From the NCBI GenBank assembly GCA_024742735.1, contig JANSXV010000001.1:806001-870000 (forward strand): DNA of 64,000 nt, in the 5' to 3' direction. Shown here in pieces: positions 44,932 through 56,835 of the stretch (position 1 is its first letter; each line of letters starts with the position of its first letter). This DNA comes from Alphaproteobacteria bacterium (GTDB lineage Bacteria > Pseudomonadota > Alphaproteobacteria > Caulobacterales > Maricaulaceae). The translations under genes and the position numbers were made by a program. The notes beneath the pieces are model-generated. The model saw only the letters and a list, made by a program, of their open reading frames with translations. It had not been told where the DNA came from and did no database searches.

Positions 44932-45522
44932 TCAGCGTCCTGCCGACGCCCTCAGATCCCCCGCCTCATCCACATCGCGCAGCGTTCGCAAATGCGCGAT
45001 CCGGGTAAGCCCGAGCGCACGCATGCGCGCCTCCAGATCGCTCAGCGTCCGGGTATGGGACCATCGCACGCCGTCGAACAGGCCCGCCGGCGCCCGAGCC
45101 TTGAGACCCAGCAGCCAGTAACCGCCATCCTGCGCCGGGCCGATCACCGCGTCGTGCGCTTTCAGAGCCTTGAAGGCGGCGGCGATGTCGGCCCGCGTGA
45201 CCTGAGGCGCGTCAGATCCGATGACGAGAGTCGGCGCGCGCCGGGAGAACACACGCGCCTGCCGGTCACCGAGATCGCCCCCGCCTTGAGGGGCGCGTGG
45301 CAGATCATCCGGCCATGCGGCGGGAAACCGCCGCCCCAGCGCGCGATCCGGCGCCACGGCCAGCGCCACCGTCCAGCGCGGATCACGCAAGGCCCGGGTC
45401 AGCCGCGCCAGCATGGACCGGTAGACCCGCCAGGCAGGGACCTTGCCGATCCCGGCGGCGAGGCGCGATTTGGCGCCGCCGATCACCGGCGCCTTGGTGA
45501 AAACGACGAGGTGCGGCTTCAC
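44932..45522 (-). CDS. TIGR04282/DUF2064-type glycosyltransferase
   Basis: 196 residues, GT-A-like. Start MKPHLVVFTKAPVIGGAKSR matches the family, with TLVIGSDAPQVTRADI and AVIGPAQDGGYWLLGLKA holding the nucleotide-sugar-site acidic residues. Databases name the family after arsenosugar biosynthesis, but no arsenic genes are here and that name should not be read as function. It overlaps the following family-2 enzyme gene by four bases, a common pairing. Confidence 0.85.
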   Translation of the reverse strand: MKPHLVVFTKAPVIGGAKSRLAAGIGKVPAWRVYRSMLARLTRALRDPRWTVALAVAPDRALGRRFPAAWPDDLPRAPQGGGDLGDRQARVFSRRAPTLVIGSDAPQVTRADIAAAFKALKAHDAVIGPAQDGGYWLLGLKARAPAGLFDGVRWSHTRTLSDLEARMRALGLTRIAHLRTLRDVDEAGDLRASAGR

Positions 45523-46220
45523 CGGTAGGCCTTCGCCAGACGGTGCGGACTGTCGCCCAGATAATAGCGCGCCAGCAGGATGAGATTTTTCGCCGAGCGC
45601 CGGGCATAACCCTCGCGCCGGAACCGCTCCGCGCTGGTCACCGCCCGGATCGGCAGCGCCGCCAGGCGGCGGCGTCCCAGTCTTCGGACAAGGTCCACAT
45701 CCTCAAACAGGGGCCAGGGCTTGAACCCGCCCAGCGCCTCATACAGATCGCGCCGGATCAAAAGGCCCTGATCGCCATAGGGCAAGGCGAACGTCCGGCA
45801 CCGCCAGGCCACAGCCCGCTCCAGCCGGCGCGCGCGATGGGAAGCATCGTCCAGCGTGAAGCGGAAATACGCCGCGCGTCTTGCGTTGCGCTCTGCAGTC
45901 ATGAAGGCGCGGGCCATGCCGGCCCAGCCCGGTTCGAGCCGCGTGTCGGCGTGAAGGAAGAGATACCAGTCCTGAGGGTTCGCCAGCCTCGCCGCCGCAT
46001 CGGCCCCGGCGGCGAGCTGCGCGCCGCGCCCGCGAGCGCTCGTGACGATCCGCGCGCCAGCGCGCCGCGCGATCTCACGCGTGGCGTCGCTGGACCCGCC
46101 GTCAGCCACGACCAGGCCGGCGCTGAGGCCCAGCCGCTCCGCCTCGCTCAACCGTTCCAGCACAGGCGCCAGACCGGCCGCGGCGTTCAGCGCGGGGATG
46201 ATGGTGACGAGACGGCTCAT
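45519..46220 (-). CDS. Glycosyltransferase family 2 (TIGR04283-type)
   Basis: 233 residues from ATG 46220 (MSRLVTIIPALNAAAGL). GT-A fold with VVADGGSSDATREIARRAGA (first acidic motif), YLFLHADTRLEPGWAGM (DxD-like) and FALPYGDQGLLIRRDLYEAL (acceptor/catalytic region with D-Q). The longer frame upstream of 46220 runs into the divergent promoter and LexA box. It is the first gene of a two-gene operon with the TIGR04282 enzyme. The acceptor is unknown. Confidence 0.87.
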   Translation of the reverse strand: MSRLVTIIPALNAAAGLAPVLERLSEAERLGLSAGLVVADGGSSDATREIARRAGARIVTSARGRGAQLAAGADAAARLANPQDWYLFLHADTRLEPGWAGMARAFMTAERNARRAAYFRFTLDDASHRARRLERAVAWRCRTFALPYGDQGLLIRRDLYEALGGFKPWPLFEDVDLVRRLGRRRLAALPIRAVTSAERFRREGYARRSAKNLILLARYYLGDSPHRLAKAYR

Positions 46221-46265
46221 GGCTCTGGTTGAAGCGGCGCACAGGCTCTGAGTCAACGGAAATTT

Positions 46266-46280
46266 GTTCTTGTATTGTTC
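46266..46280. promoter_or_regulatory. Alphaproteobacterial LexA (SOS) box
   Basis: GTTCTTGTATTGTTC is an exact GTTC-N7-GTTC direct repeat, the established LexA operator of alphaproteobacteria. It lies 26 bases upstream of the radical SAM start at 46306 and 46 bases upstream of the divergent glycosyltransferase start, so it could control either gene or both. Confidence 0.72.
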
Positions 46281-46305
46281 TGCTTTCAGAGTCACCGTCC
46301 CGGCC

Positions 46306-47415
46306 ATGAACCAGCGTTTCGTTCCGCCCCCGAAGTCTGATCCCCTGCCCGAAGCGCTGCGCCCGCGCGGCCGCGGCGCGGTGTCCAATACGTCGGGACG
46401 CTACGAGCCCCAGTCGCGCGAGCCGTTCGACGACGGCTGGAGCGAGGCCGATCCGAGCCCTCCGCAGCTGAAGACCACGCTGATCAAGGACGCCTCGCGC
46501 ACCATCATCTCCACCAATGACAGCCCGGACATCAGCTTCAGCCGGTCGATCAACCCCTATCGCGGGTGTGAACATGGCTGCATCTATTGCTACGCCCGGC
46601 CCAGCCACGCCTGGTGGGGCTATTCGGCCGGTCTCGATTTTGAAAGCCGGCTCTTCTTCAAGCCCGGAGCGGCGGATTTGCTGGAGAAGACCTTCCGCAA
46701 GCCGAGCTACCAGCCCGAGCCCTTGCTCATCGGCGCCAATACCGATCCCTACCAGCCGGTCGAGCGCCGCCTGCGCATCACGCGCGCGCTGCTGGAGACG
46801 TGCCTGAAATTCAGGCATCCCGTCAGCGTGATCACCAAGTCAGCGAGCATCACCCGCGACCTGGATCTGCTGGGCGAACTGGCGGAGCTGGGGCTCGCCA
46901 AGGCGGCCGTGTCCATCACAACGCTCGACCGCAAGCTCGCCCGCTCCATGGAGCCGCGCGCGGCGACGCCGGAGCGGCGGCTGGAGGCGGTGAAGGCTCT
47001 GTCTGACGCCGGCGTGCCGGTGACGGTCATGACCGCGCCGATCATCCCCGGCCTCACCTGCCACGAGATCGAGAACCTCCTCCAGCGCGCCGCTGAAGCC
47101 GGCGCCAAGAGCGCGGGCTATGTCCTGCTGCGCCTGCCGCTGGAAGTGCGCGACTTGTTCAAGGAGTGGCTGCAGGCCGAACGTCCCGCCGCCGCGGAGA
47201 AGGTCATGAGCCTCATCCGCCAGACCCGGGGCGGAAAAGACTATGACGCACGCTGGAATGTGCGCGGCGTCGGCGAAGGCCCGGTCGCCGAACTCATCGC
47301 CAAACGCTTCCGCGCCGCCGCGAAAAAGCACGGCCTCGACGGCCCGCGCGTGACCCTGCGCTGCGACCTCTTCGAACGGCCCATCGAACGCGACGGACAG
47401 ATGAGCTTGTTTTAG
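46306..47415 (+). CDS. PA0069-family radical SAM protein
   Basis: 369 residues from ATG 46306. The 4Fe-4S/SAM motif is [19 protein letters not shown] (CxxxCxxC). The N-terminal basic region ([18 protein letters not shown]) and [20 protein letters not shown] are typical of the group, which is distantly related to spore photoproduct lyase. The substrate is unknown. A LexA box immediately upstream suggests induction by DNA damage. It is followed 10 bases later by rnhB. Confidence 0.92.
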   Translation: MNQRFVPPPKSDPLPEALRPRGRGAVSNTSGRYEPQSREPFDDGWSEADPSPPQLKTTLIKDASRTIISTNDSPDISFSRSINPYRGCEHGCIYCYARPSHAWWGYSAGLDFESRLFFKPGAADLLEKTFRKPSYQPEPLLIGANTDPYQPVERRLRITRALLETCLKFRHPVSVITKSASITRDLDLLGELAELGLAKAAVSITTLDRKLARSMEPRAATPERRLEAVKALSDAGVPVTVMTAPIIPGLTCHEIENLLQRAAEAGAKSAGYVLLRLPLEVRDLFKEWLQAERPAAAEKVMSLIRQTRGGKDYDARWNVRGVGEGPVAELIAKRFRAAAKKHGLDGPRVTLRCDLFERPIERDGQMSLF

Positions 47416-47425
47416 TCTGGCACGC

Positions 47426-48049
47426 ATGGATTCGCCTGCGCCAGATCTGTTCATCTCCACCAGCCGGACGCTCACCGCCGGCGTCGATGAAGCCGGACGC
47501 GGGCCATTGGCCGGGCCGGTCGTGGCGGCGGCCGTGATCCTGCCGGTGGGATTTGAGGATGATGCCGAGCTTGCGACGCTCGACGATTCCAAGAAGCTGA
47601 CGGCGAAGCGCCGGGAGGCGCTGGCGCAGGTGATCCGCACACATTGTCAGGTGGGCGTCGGGATCGCCGAGCCGGCCGAGATCGACCGGCTGAACATTCT
47701 TCACGCCACGATGGAGGCCATGCGCCGCGCGCTTGCGGCCCTGCCGCGCAGGCCGGCCCTGGCGCTGATCGACGGCAACCGCGTTCCGCCCCGCCTGCCC
47801 GTTGAGGCCCGCGCCATCATCGGCGGCGACGCATCGGAGCCGGCGATCGCCGCGGCGAGCATCATCGCCAAGACACTGCGCGACCAGATCATGGCCGAGG
47901 CCGACCTTCGCTTTCCCGGCTACGGCTTCGCCGGCCACAAGGGCTATCCCAGCCCGTCTCACAAGGCCTCGCTGGAGCGATTCGGTCCCTGCCCCATCCA
48001 TCGGCTAAGCTATGCGCCGGTGGCCGCCGCGAAGGCGCTCAGAGGTTAA
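47426..48049 (+). CDS. rnhB: Ribonuclease HII
   Basis: 207 residues. Removes ribonucleotides from DNA and RNA primers. Catalytic carboxylates: D21-E22 in [13 protein letters not shown], Asp in [10 protein letters not shown], and a further Asp in the [12 protein letters not shown] region. C-terminal [19 protein letters not shown] is the family signature. It lies 10 bases after the radical SAM gene, so it may share the SOS-linked promoter. Confidence 0.96.
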   Translation: MDSPAPDLFISTSRTLTAGVDEAGRGPLAGPVVAAAVILPVGFEDDAELATLDDSKKLTAKRREALAQVIRTHCQVGVGIAEPAEIDRLNILHATMEAMRRALAALPRRPALALIDGNRVPPRLPVEARAIIGGDASEPAIAAASIIAKTLRDQIMAEADLRFPGYGFAGHKGYPSPSHKASLERFGPCPIHRLSYAPVAAAKALRG

Positions 48050-48062
48050 CAAGACGTATCAT

Positions 48063-50325
<2,263 letters not shown>

Positions 50326-50379
50326 GGCGAACTCTCCTCAACCCTTGCATGGCGGCGCTGTGGGCGCTTTTCTGACCAG

Positions 50380-50979
50380 ATGAGCCGGTACGACGCCTCT
50401 TCAAGACTGTCCACGCCTGCGCCGCGCCGCCGGGTCGCGCGCGGGGATGCGCGCGAGCTGTCGGAGGAAGAGAGCTGGGCCTGGGTGCAGCGCAACCGGG
50501 GGCGCAGCGCGGCAAAGCCGCCGCCCGCCGCTGCGCGTGCGGCCGGCAAGGTGATGCGCCCGCTCTCCGCCCGCTTCGGTCCCGGCCTGTCGGAACTGGA
50601 GGAACACTGGCCCGCCATCATCGGCGACGCGCTCGCCAACTACACCCGGCCGGAAAAATACCAGGGCGGCGCCTCAGGCCTGACGCTGGTCATCCGCGCG
50701 CGCGGCCCCGCAGCGGCGCTGGCCGAAGCCCAGGCGCCCCAGATCCTGGACCGTGTCGCGCGCTATGCCGGCAAGGCGCCTAAGAAACTGAAAATCGTCC
50801 AGGGCCCGCTCAGCGCGCAAGCCGCGCCGGGCCGGGCCAAGAAACGCCGAATCACCAAGGTGAAAGCCTTCACGCCGGAGCCGCGCGGGCTTGACGCGGT
50901 GCTGGAAGCATTCGAAGCAGCGGTCCGCGCCCGGGAAGCCGGGACGCCCGCGCCGTCCTCATCGAAGGAGCAAGACTGA
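50380..50979 (+). CDS. DUF721 (DciA-like) protein
   Basis: 199 residues. The central DUF721 domain (LSELEEHWPAIIGDALANYT, then LTLVIRARGPAAALAEAQAP) is related to DciA, which loads the replicative helicase DnaB in bacteria without DnaC. Basic, disordered N- and C-terminal parts flank it. Whether this alphaproteobacterial form loads helicase is inference. It is followed two bases later by the DsbA-like gene; mutY-DUF721-dsbA-smc is a conserved order. Confidence 0.85.
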   Translation: MSRYDASSRLSTPAPRRRVARGDARELSEEESWAWVQRNRGRSAAKPPPAAARAAGKVMRPLSARFGPGLSELEEHWPAIIGDALANYTRPEKYQGGASGLTLVIRARGPAAALAEAQAPQILDRVARYAGKAPKKLKIVQGPLSAQAAPGRAKKRRITKVKAFTPEPRGLDAVLEAFEAAVRAREAGTPAPSSSKEQD

Positions 50980-50981
50980 TC

Positions 50982-51731
50982 ATGGCCATTCTGCGAACCC
51001 TCGCCGCCGCCGGCGCCGCCGCGCTCATGCTGTCCGCCTGTTCGGGGGCATCCTCGTCCGGGGACGGGCGCAGTGCGTATGAGCGCGAAGGCGATCGGGC
51101 GATCGGAAATCCCGACGCACCGGTGACCATGGTTGAATACGCCTCTGTGGCTTGCGGCGGCTGCGCGGCCTGGCATGCGTCAGCCAAGCCGACCGTGGAT
51201 GAGTACATCGAGAGCGGCGATGTGCGGTATGTGTTCCGCGAAATGATCACCGGCCAGCCGAACCTGGCGATCGCAGGCTTCATGCTCGCCAGCTGTGCGC
51301 CTGAAGACCGTTATTTCGACGTCATCGACCTGCTTTTCGAACAGCAGCGCGCCCTGTTCACCGCCATGCAACAAGGCCGCGCCCAGGCCCAGTTCCAGAC
51401 GATCGCGCGCACGGCGGGCTTTTCTGATGAGGAATTCCGCGCCTGCATGCAAAGCGAGGACAATCTGCAAGCGGTCCGCGACGCGAGCGAGCGCGCGTCG
51501 GAAGAAGGCATCGCCTCGACGCCGACCTTCTTCCTGAACGGTGATCTGCTTGAAGCCGGGTCCAGCCCCGACGCGGACGGTCCGGTCTACACCGTGAACG
51601 GCCAGCCTCTCGTCGACGATCAGGGTCCAATTCCGGCCACGTTCGAAGGCGAGACTTTCGAGCGAATCATTCTTTACTACAAAGCTCGCGCCGAAGGCTC
51701 AGCCTCGGGCGGGGATGGCGGCGCCGAATAG
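50982..51731 (+). CDS. DsbA-like thiol-disulfide lipoprotein
   Basis: 249 residues. Lipoprotein signal ALMLSACSG (Cys20). Thioredoxin-fold DsbA/DSBA-like domain with active site Cys58-GG-Cys61 (ASVACGGCAAWH), a helical insertion, and the cis-proline loop GIASTPTFFLNG. CGGC instead of CPHC suggests different redox behaviour. It probably acts in the periplasm as an oxidase or isomerase. It lies between DUF721 and smc. Confidence 0.88.
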   Translation: MAILRTLAAAGAAALMLSACSGASSSGDGRSAYEREGDRAIGNPDAPVTMVEYASVACGGCAAWHASAKPTVDEYIESGDVRYVFREMITGQPNLAIAGFMLASCAPEDRYFDVIDLLFEQQRALFTAMQQGRAQAQFQTIARTAGFSDEEFRACMQSEDNLQAVRDASERASEEGIASTPTFFLNGDLLEAGSSPDADGPVYTVNGQPLVDDQGPIPATFEGETFERIILYYKARAEGSASGGDGGAE

Positions 51732-51770
51732 ACCGGGTCACCGGCGCTCGGCGCCTTTGGGAGGCGTCGG

Positions 51771-54700
51771 TTGAGGTTCACCCAGCTCAAGCTGACCGGG
51801 TTCAAGTCCTTTGTGGACCCGACGGAGCTGCGCATTGACGCAGGCCTGACCGGCGTGATCGGTCCGAACGGCTGTGGGAAATCCAACCTGCTGGAAGCCC
51901 TGCGCTGGGTCATGGGCGCCACCTCCGCCAAATCTCTGCGCGGCTCGGGCATGGAGGACGTGATCTTCGCGGGCACCGATGCGCGCGCCGCCCGCGAGCA
52001 TGCCGAAGTCAAGCTGACCATCGACAACCAGGACCGGCGCGCGCCGGCCCAGTTCAATGACGCCGAGCTGCTGGAGGTCGTCCGCCGCATCACGCGGGGC
52101 AAGGGTTCACACTACAAGATCAATGGCGAAGAGGTCCGCGCCAAGGACGTGCAGCTCCTCTTCGCCGACGCCGGAACCGGAGCGAACTCCCCGGCGCTGG
52201 TCCGCCAGGGGCAGATCTCCGAGCTGATCAACGCCAAGCCGGAAAACCGGCGTCGCGTGCTGGAAGAAGCCGCCGGCGTGGCAGGCTTGCGTGCGCGCCG
52301 CCGGGAAGCCCAGCTGCGCCTGAACGCGGCCGAAACGAACCTGGCCCGGCTTCAGGAGATCGTGGAGGATCTGGACAATCGCTACGCCGCCCTGCAGCGC
52401 CAGGCCAAGCAGGCCGGCCGGTATCGCGATCTGTCCCAGAACATTCGCGCGTTTGAGTCTCTGCTCTGGCTGCGCCGCTGGCGGGAAGCCGGCGAGGCCC
52501 TGGCCAAAGCGGAAAGCGCTGTGAAGGACGCCGAGGCCGAGGCCGAAAAGGCCATGGTCGCCGCTGCGGTCGCCAACAAGGAAAGCGAAGCGGCCCACGC
52601 TCAGGTCCAACCCCTGCGGGAGAAGGAAGCTGAAGCCGCCGCCGCGCTGCGCCATGCTGAACGCCTGCGCGATCAGCTGGACCGGGACGTGGTCGCCGCG
52701 CGCGAAGCCATCGAGCGCCTGACCAGCCGGGTATCCGAGCTGGAGATCGCCGAGGCCCGCGAAGCCGAGCTTCACGGCGAGGCTGAACAGGCCCTCTACC
52801 GCCTGAAGAACCAGCTGTCCAAGCTCGCTGAGGAGTCCGGCAATGACGCCGCCGCCCAGGCGCGCGCCGAAGCGGTGCTGTCAGACGCAGACACGGCCCG
52901 CGCCGAAGCCGAGCGCAAGCTCGACGCTGCGGCAGCGGCCTGTTCGGACATCCGCGCCCGCCGCGAGGCCGCCCGCCGGGACGCGCACGCCGCGCGGAGC
53001 CGGCTGGAGCGCCTTGAAGCCGAAGCCGCCAAGGCCCGTGAGGCGATTGAAGCCTTCGAAGGCGAAGCTGCGCCGGATTTAAGCGCGCTGGAGGCTCAGC
53101 ACGGCGAGCTGGAGGCCGACGCCCGTGCCGCCCAGAGGTCTTTGGAGCAGGCTGAGGCGGCGCTGGAACAGGCGCGTGAGGCCGCCGACGCGGCGCGCGA
53201 GGCCGCCCGGTCGGCGCGTTCGGACCTGGACGCCATGAAGACCGAGCGCAAGAGCCTGGAGCGCTTCCTGGCCTCCGGCGCCGTTGAGGATCAGGCCCTG
53301 GACGCGGTGCGCGCCGAGGCTGGCTATGAGCAGGCGCTGGCGGTCTCGCTGGGCGAGGATCTGGAAGCCAGCCTGGATGATACCGCACCCCGGCGCTGGG
53401 CCGGCGGCGGCGCCGCGCCGGACGCCCTGCCCGAAGGCGCGACGCCTTTGGCCGATCGGGTGAGCGCGCCGGATGTGTTGTCCGCGCGCCTGCAGGCCGT
53501 CGGCGTGGTGGAGGACGAGGCCGCCCTCACCCGCCTCACCCCGCAGCTGAAGCCCGGCCAGCGCCTGGTTACGCGCGACGGCGCCTTGCGGCGCTGGGAC
53601 GGGTTCGCGGTGGAGGCCGGCGCCCCCTCCCCGGCTGCGGCGCGCCTGGAGACCCGCAACCGGCTCGCCGAGCTCGAAGACGCCGCCTCCGGCCTTGAAG
53701 ATAATGTCAGCTCCGCTGAAGCCACCCGGATCGAGGCCGCAGAGGCCGTCCAGGAGGCCGAGCGCAACCATTCAGCAGCGCGCGGCCGTCTTCGTGAAGC
53801 CGATCAGGCCCTGCGCGCGACCGAGGGCGCGCTTGCCGATGCGCGCGCAGAAGCTGCCCGAGCCGAGGCGCGCAAGGCCGGCCTCAATGATGCGCTGGAG
53901 CGCGCAGAGGCCCGGCTTGAGAGCGCCCGCGAGGAGTGCGCCAAGGCGAACGCTGAACGCGAAGCGGCCGAAGCCGCCGATGACGGCGCCGAAGCACTTG
54001 AGGCCGCCCGCTCCGTCGCCGAGAAGGCGCGCGGCCGGGCCGCCGACGCCCGTGCGGCGCTGGAGACCGTGAAGCGCGAAGCCCAGGGGCGACGCCACCG
54101 GATCGCCGCCCTGGAACGCGAGCAGGCCGACTGGTTGCGCCGGGAGCAGAGCGCTGGTGAGCGCCTCACCGCAATTCGCACCCAGAAGGCGGACGCCGCC
54201 GAGGCGTTGGACGCCGCGCGCTCCAGGCCGGATGAGCTGGAAGCCCAGCGCCCCGCGCTTCTGGATGCCTTGAGTGACGCGGAGAAAGCCGCCGCCGCGG
54301 CCCGCGATGCTGTGGCCGAAGCTGAAATCGGTCAGCGCGAAACTGATTCGGCCCTGCGCGCGGCGGAGAAACTCGCAGCGGAAGCCCGCGAGGCCCGCGC
54401 CGCCGCCCAGGCGCGCCTGACCGCCGCCCGGGAACGCGTCGAGGAAACCGGAGAGCGCCTGCACGACGCCACTGGCGAATCACCCGAGACGCTCGAGCAG
54501 CGCGCGAAGAACAGCGAGTACGCCGCACTGTCCTCCGGCGAGCTGGAACGGCGCCTGGACGAGGCCCGCCTGACCCGCGAGCGCCTGGGTGCGGTGAACC
54601 TGCGCGCCGACGAGGAGGCCGGCGAGATCGACGCCGAGCGCACCCGCCTGAAGACCGAGCGTGATGATCTGACCGAAGCGGTCGCCCGCCTGCGCAAGGC

Positions 54701-55211
54701 GGTGGATACGCTGTCTCGGGAAGGCCGGGCGCGCCTGATGGAGGCGTTCGAAGTGGTCGACGCCCATTTCCAGCGCCTGTTCCAGACCCTGTTCGGCGGC
54801 GGCCGGGCCGAGCTGGCGCTGACCGAAAGCGATGATCCGCTTGAGGCAGGCCTTGAGATCTACGCCTGTCCGCCCGGCAAGAAGATGGAGACCATGAGCC
54901 TGATGAGCGGCGGCGAGCAGGCCCTGACCGCCACGGCGCTGATCTTCGCGGTCTTCCTGTCCAATCCTGCTCCGGTCTGTGTGCTCGACGAAGTCGACGC
55001 CCCGCTCGATGACGCCAATGTGGACCGCTACTGCACCATGCTGGACGAGATGAAGCGCCTGACCGAGACCCGCTTCCTGGTCATTACGCACAACCCTGTC
55101 ACCATGAGCCGCATGGACCGCCTGTTCGGCGTGACCATGGGCGAACGCGGCGTCTCCCAGCTGGTCTCGGTGAACCTGCGCGCCGCCGAAGCGATGCTGG
55201 CGGCCGAGTAA
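51771..55211 (+). CDS. smc: Chromosome segregation protein SMC
   Basis: 1146 residues from TTG 51771 (MRFTQLKLTGFKSFVDPTEL, so no earlier start is needed). Walker A GPNGCGKSN (31-39), two very alanine/glutamate-rich coiled-coil arms (about 165-500 and 630-980), a hinge near 503-625 (EGATPLADRVSAPDVLSARL, LKPGQRLVTRDGALRRWDGF), the ABC signature LMSGGEQALTATAL (about 1043) and Walker B VCVLDEVDAPLDD. It condenses and segregates chromosomes with ScpA/ScpB encoded elsewhere. The hinge is the compact alphaproteobacterial type. Confidence 0.97.
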   Translation: MRFTQLKLTGFKSFVDPTELRIDAGLTGVIGPNGCGKSNLLEALRWVMGATSAKSLRGSGMEDVIFAGTDARAAREHAEVKLTIDNQDRRAPAQFNDAELLEVVRRITRGKGSHYKINGEEVRAKDVQLLFADAGTGANSPALVRQGQISELINAKPENRRRVLEEAAGVAGLRARRREAQLRLNAAETNLARLQEIVEDLDNRYAALQRQAKQAGRYRDLSQNIRAFESLLWLRRWREAGEALAKAESAVKDAEAEAEKAMVAAAVANKESEAAHAQVQPLREKEAEAAAALRHAERLRDQLDRDVVAAREAIERLTSRVSELEIAEAREAELHGEAEQALYRLKNQLSKLAEESGNDAAAQARAEAVLSDADTARAEAERKLDAAAAACSDIRARREAARRDAHAARSRLERLEAEAAKAREAIEAFEGEAAPDLSALEAQHGELEADARAAQRSLEQAEAALEQAREAADAAREAARSARSDLDAMKTERKSLERFLASGAVEDQALDAVRAEAGYEQALAVSLGEDLEASLDDTAPRRWAGGGAAPDALPEGATPLADRVSAPDVLSARLQAVGVVEDEAALTRLTPQLKPGQRLVTRDGALRRWDGFAVEAGAPSPAAARLETRNRLAELEDAASGLEDNVSSAEATRIEAAEAVQEAERNHSAARGRLREADQALRATEGALADARAEAARAEARKAGLNDALERAEARLESAREECAKANAEREAAEAADDGAEALEAARSVAEKARGRAADARAALETVKREAQGRRHRIAALEREQADWLRREQSAGERLTAIRTQKADAAEALDAARSRPDELEAQRPALLDALSDAEKAAAAARDAVAEAEIGQRETDSALRAAEKLAAEAREARAAAQARLTAARERVEETGERLHDATGESPETLEQRAKNSEYAALSSGELERRLDEARLTRERLGAVNLRADEEAGEIDAERTRLKTERDDLTEAVARLRKAVDTLSREGRARLMEAFEVVDAHFQRLFQTLFGGGRAELALTESDDPLEAGLEIYACPPGKKMETMSLMSGGEQALTATALIFAVFLSNPAPVCVLDEVDAPLDDANVDRYCTMLDEMKRLTETRFLVITHNPVTMSRMDRLFGVTMGERGVSQLVSVNLRAAEAMLAAE

Positions 55212-55240
55212 GCTGCAAACTTCAATTAAAACAATGCTAT

Positions 55241-55286
55241 AGCAAGCGCTCAAGCTTGCTTGACTTGGGGTAGACCCGCTTATAGG
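55241..55286 (+). promoter_or_regulatory. Promoter region of the F0 ATP synthase operon
   Basis: TTGACT (55260-55265) and TATAGG (55281-55286) with a short 15-base spacer make a plausible sigma-70 promoter. A perfect 7-bp inverted repeat AGCAAGC/GCTTGCT (55241-55247, 55254-55260) abuts the -35 and could be an operator or the end of smc. A strong GGGGAGG at 55302-55308 follows. Confidence 0.45.
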
Positions 55287-55390
55287 GTGCGCGCGCTTGA
55301 CGGGGAGGTCTTCGTCAGGCCGCTGACCATCAGTCCTGTCGAGACATTCCGATTTCAAATCTTCCTGACCGCGACGATTTCGAGCGACGT

Positions 55391-55645
55391 TTGAACGCCA
55401 AGCTCGAGGCGAGACGCGAAAAGGAAGCCGAGCGCGGCCCGACGGGCTGGGGTCTCGGGTTGAGATATGGATCAGAGTTCGCAGGCGGGGTTCTCGCGGG
55501 GGCCGGTCTGGGCTATCTGGCCGACTGGGCCTTCGGCTGGAGCCCTTGGGGACTTCTGGTCGGCGTAATTTTGGGTTTCGCGGCGGGCACGCTCAATGTC
55601 GTGCGGGCCGCGCAGAGTGTGAACAACCAGGACGGCGCGGACTGA
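55391..55645 (+). CDS. atpI: ATP synthase protein I (AtpI family)
   Basis: 84 residues from TTG 55391. Two membrane helices ([39 protein letters not shown]) typical of AtpI, a chaperone for c-ring assembly. The frame is open upstream to 55301 without ATG/GTG/TTG, and the upstream codons read [20 protein letters not shown], which looks like genuine AtpI N-terminus. The true start may therefore be a rare ATT (55346 or 55352). It heads atpI-B-E-F'-F. Confidence 0.85.
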   Translation: MNAKLEARREKEAERGPTGWGLGLRYGSEFAGGVLAGAGLGYLADWAFGWSPWGLLVGVILGFAAGTLNVVRAAQSVNNQDGAD

Positions 55646-55670
55646 CGCGCCGGGAATGAAGGGGCCGGGC

Positions 55671-56450
55671 GTGGCTGAAGCGACCAACCCGATCAAGCAG
55701 TTCGAAATCCACGAGGTTTTCGAGCTTGTCGTCGGCGGCGTGAATTTGTCTTTCACGAACTCCAGCTATTTCATGATGGTCGCCACGGTGATGGTGTCCG
55801 GCCTGCTTGCGCTCGCCATGTCCAAGCGCGCCCTGGTTCCGGGCCGCGCCCAGTCAGTCGCCGAGTTGCTTTATGAATTCGTGGCCGGGATGATCCGGGA
55901 CACCGCCGGTGATGAAGGCCTGAAATTCTTCCCCTTCGTGTTCACGCTGTTCGCCTTCATCCTCATGGGCAACATGCTGGGCATGCTTCCCTATTTCCCG
56001 GCGCCCGGCTTCCACGGCTTCACCTTCACCAGCCACATCATCGTCACCTTCGCGCTGTCGATGATCGTGATCTCCATCGTCGTGGGCTATGGCCTGATCA
56101 AAAACGGGCTCGGCTTCTTCAAGCTGTTCGTGCCGTCCGGCGTGCCGGCGGCGATCATGCCCTTCGTGATCCTGATCGAGATCATCTCCTTCATCTCGCG
56201 TCCGGTCACGCTGTGCGTGCGTCTGTTCGCGAACATGCTGGCCGGTCACATCCTTCTGAAAGTGTTCGCCGGCTTCATCATCATGCTGGGCGCAGCGGGC
56301 GGGATCTACACCGCCGTCGGCGTGCTGCCCTTCTTCATGGTGGTCGCGCTGACCGCGCTTGAGTTCCTCGTCGCCTTCCTGCAGGCCTATGTCTTCGCGA
56401 TCCTGACCTGTATCTATCTGGGCGACGCCCTGCATCCCGGTCATCACTGA
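55671..56450 (+). CDS. atpB: ATP synthase F0 subunit a
   Basis: 259 residues from GTG 55671, preferred over ATG 55656 because GAAGGGG lies 6 bases upstream and [16 protein letters not shown] is the expected N-terminus. Proton-channel subunit. The essential Arg is in [20 protein letters not shown], and the C-terminal helix reads [20 protein letters not shown]. It forms the stator half-channels against the c-ring. Confidence 0.97.
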   Translation: MAEATNPIKQFEIHEVFELVVGGVNLSFTNSSYFMMVATVMVSGLLALAMSKRALVPGRAQSVAELLYEFVAGMIRDTAGDEGLKFFPFVFTLFAFILMGNMLGMLPYFPAPGFHGFTFTSHIIVTFALSMIVISIVVGYGLIKNGLGFFKLFVPSGVPAAIMPFVILIEIISFISRPVTLCVRLFANMLAGHILLKVFAGFIIMLGAAGGIYTAVGVLPFFMVVALTALEFLVAFLQAYVFAILTCIYLGDALHPGHH

Positions 56451-56508
56451 CCGGTACGACTACTTCGTCCTTTCCCCGCAATCCAACCAGTTCAAGGGAG
56501 CACATCTC

Positions 56509-56736
56509 ATGGAAGCGGAAGCCGCTAAATTCATCGGCGCCGGTCTGGCCTGCCTCGGCATGCTCGGCGCGGCCGTCGGCGTGGGCAACATCTTCGGTTC
56601 ATTCCTGTCCGCCGCTCTGCGCAATCCGGGCGCGGCCCAGGGCCAGTTCGGCAACCTGATCTTCGGCTTCGCCGTGACCGAAGCGCTGGGCATCTTCTCG
56701 CTGCTCATCGCGCTGCTGCTTCTGTTCGTCGTCTAA
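56509..56736 (+). CDS. atpE: ATP synthase F0 subunit c
   Basis: 75-residue two-helix proteolipid. Proton-binding Glu58 in [12 protein letters not shown]. Glycine-rich first helix [15 protein letters not shown] and polar loop [11 protein letters not shown]. Proton rather than sodium use is expected, since the extra sodium-ligand residues are absent. Third gene of the F0 operon. Confidence 0.97.
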   Translation: MEAEAAKFIGAGLACLGMLGAAVGVGNIFGSFLSAALRNPGAAQGQFGNLIFGFAVTEALGIFSLLIALLLLFVV

Positions 56737-56835
56737 TCGACGCGAACCGAAACGAGCTGTCCTGACCGGACGCCTGGGTGAAACCGGCGTCCGGTTTGCG
56801 ACCGTCACGCAAGGCCTGCCTTCGAGGAGACCGTC

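Noticed and set aside
44932-46220. Arsenosugar biosynthesis operon
   Set aside because: The glycosyltransferase pair carries that database label, but no arsenite methyltransferase or the associated radical SAM enzyme is present, so the pathway is not supported.
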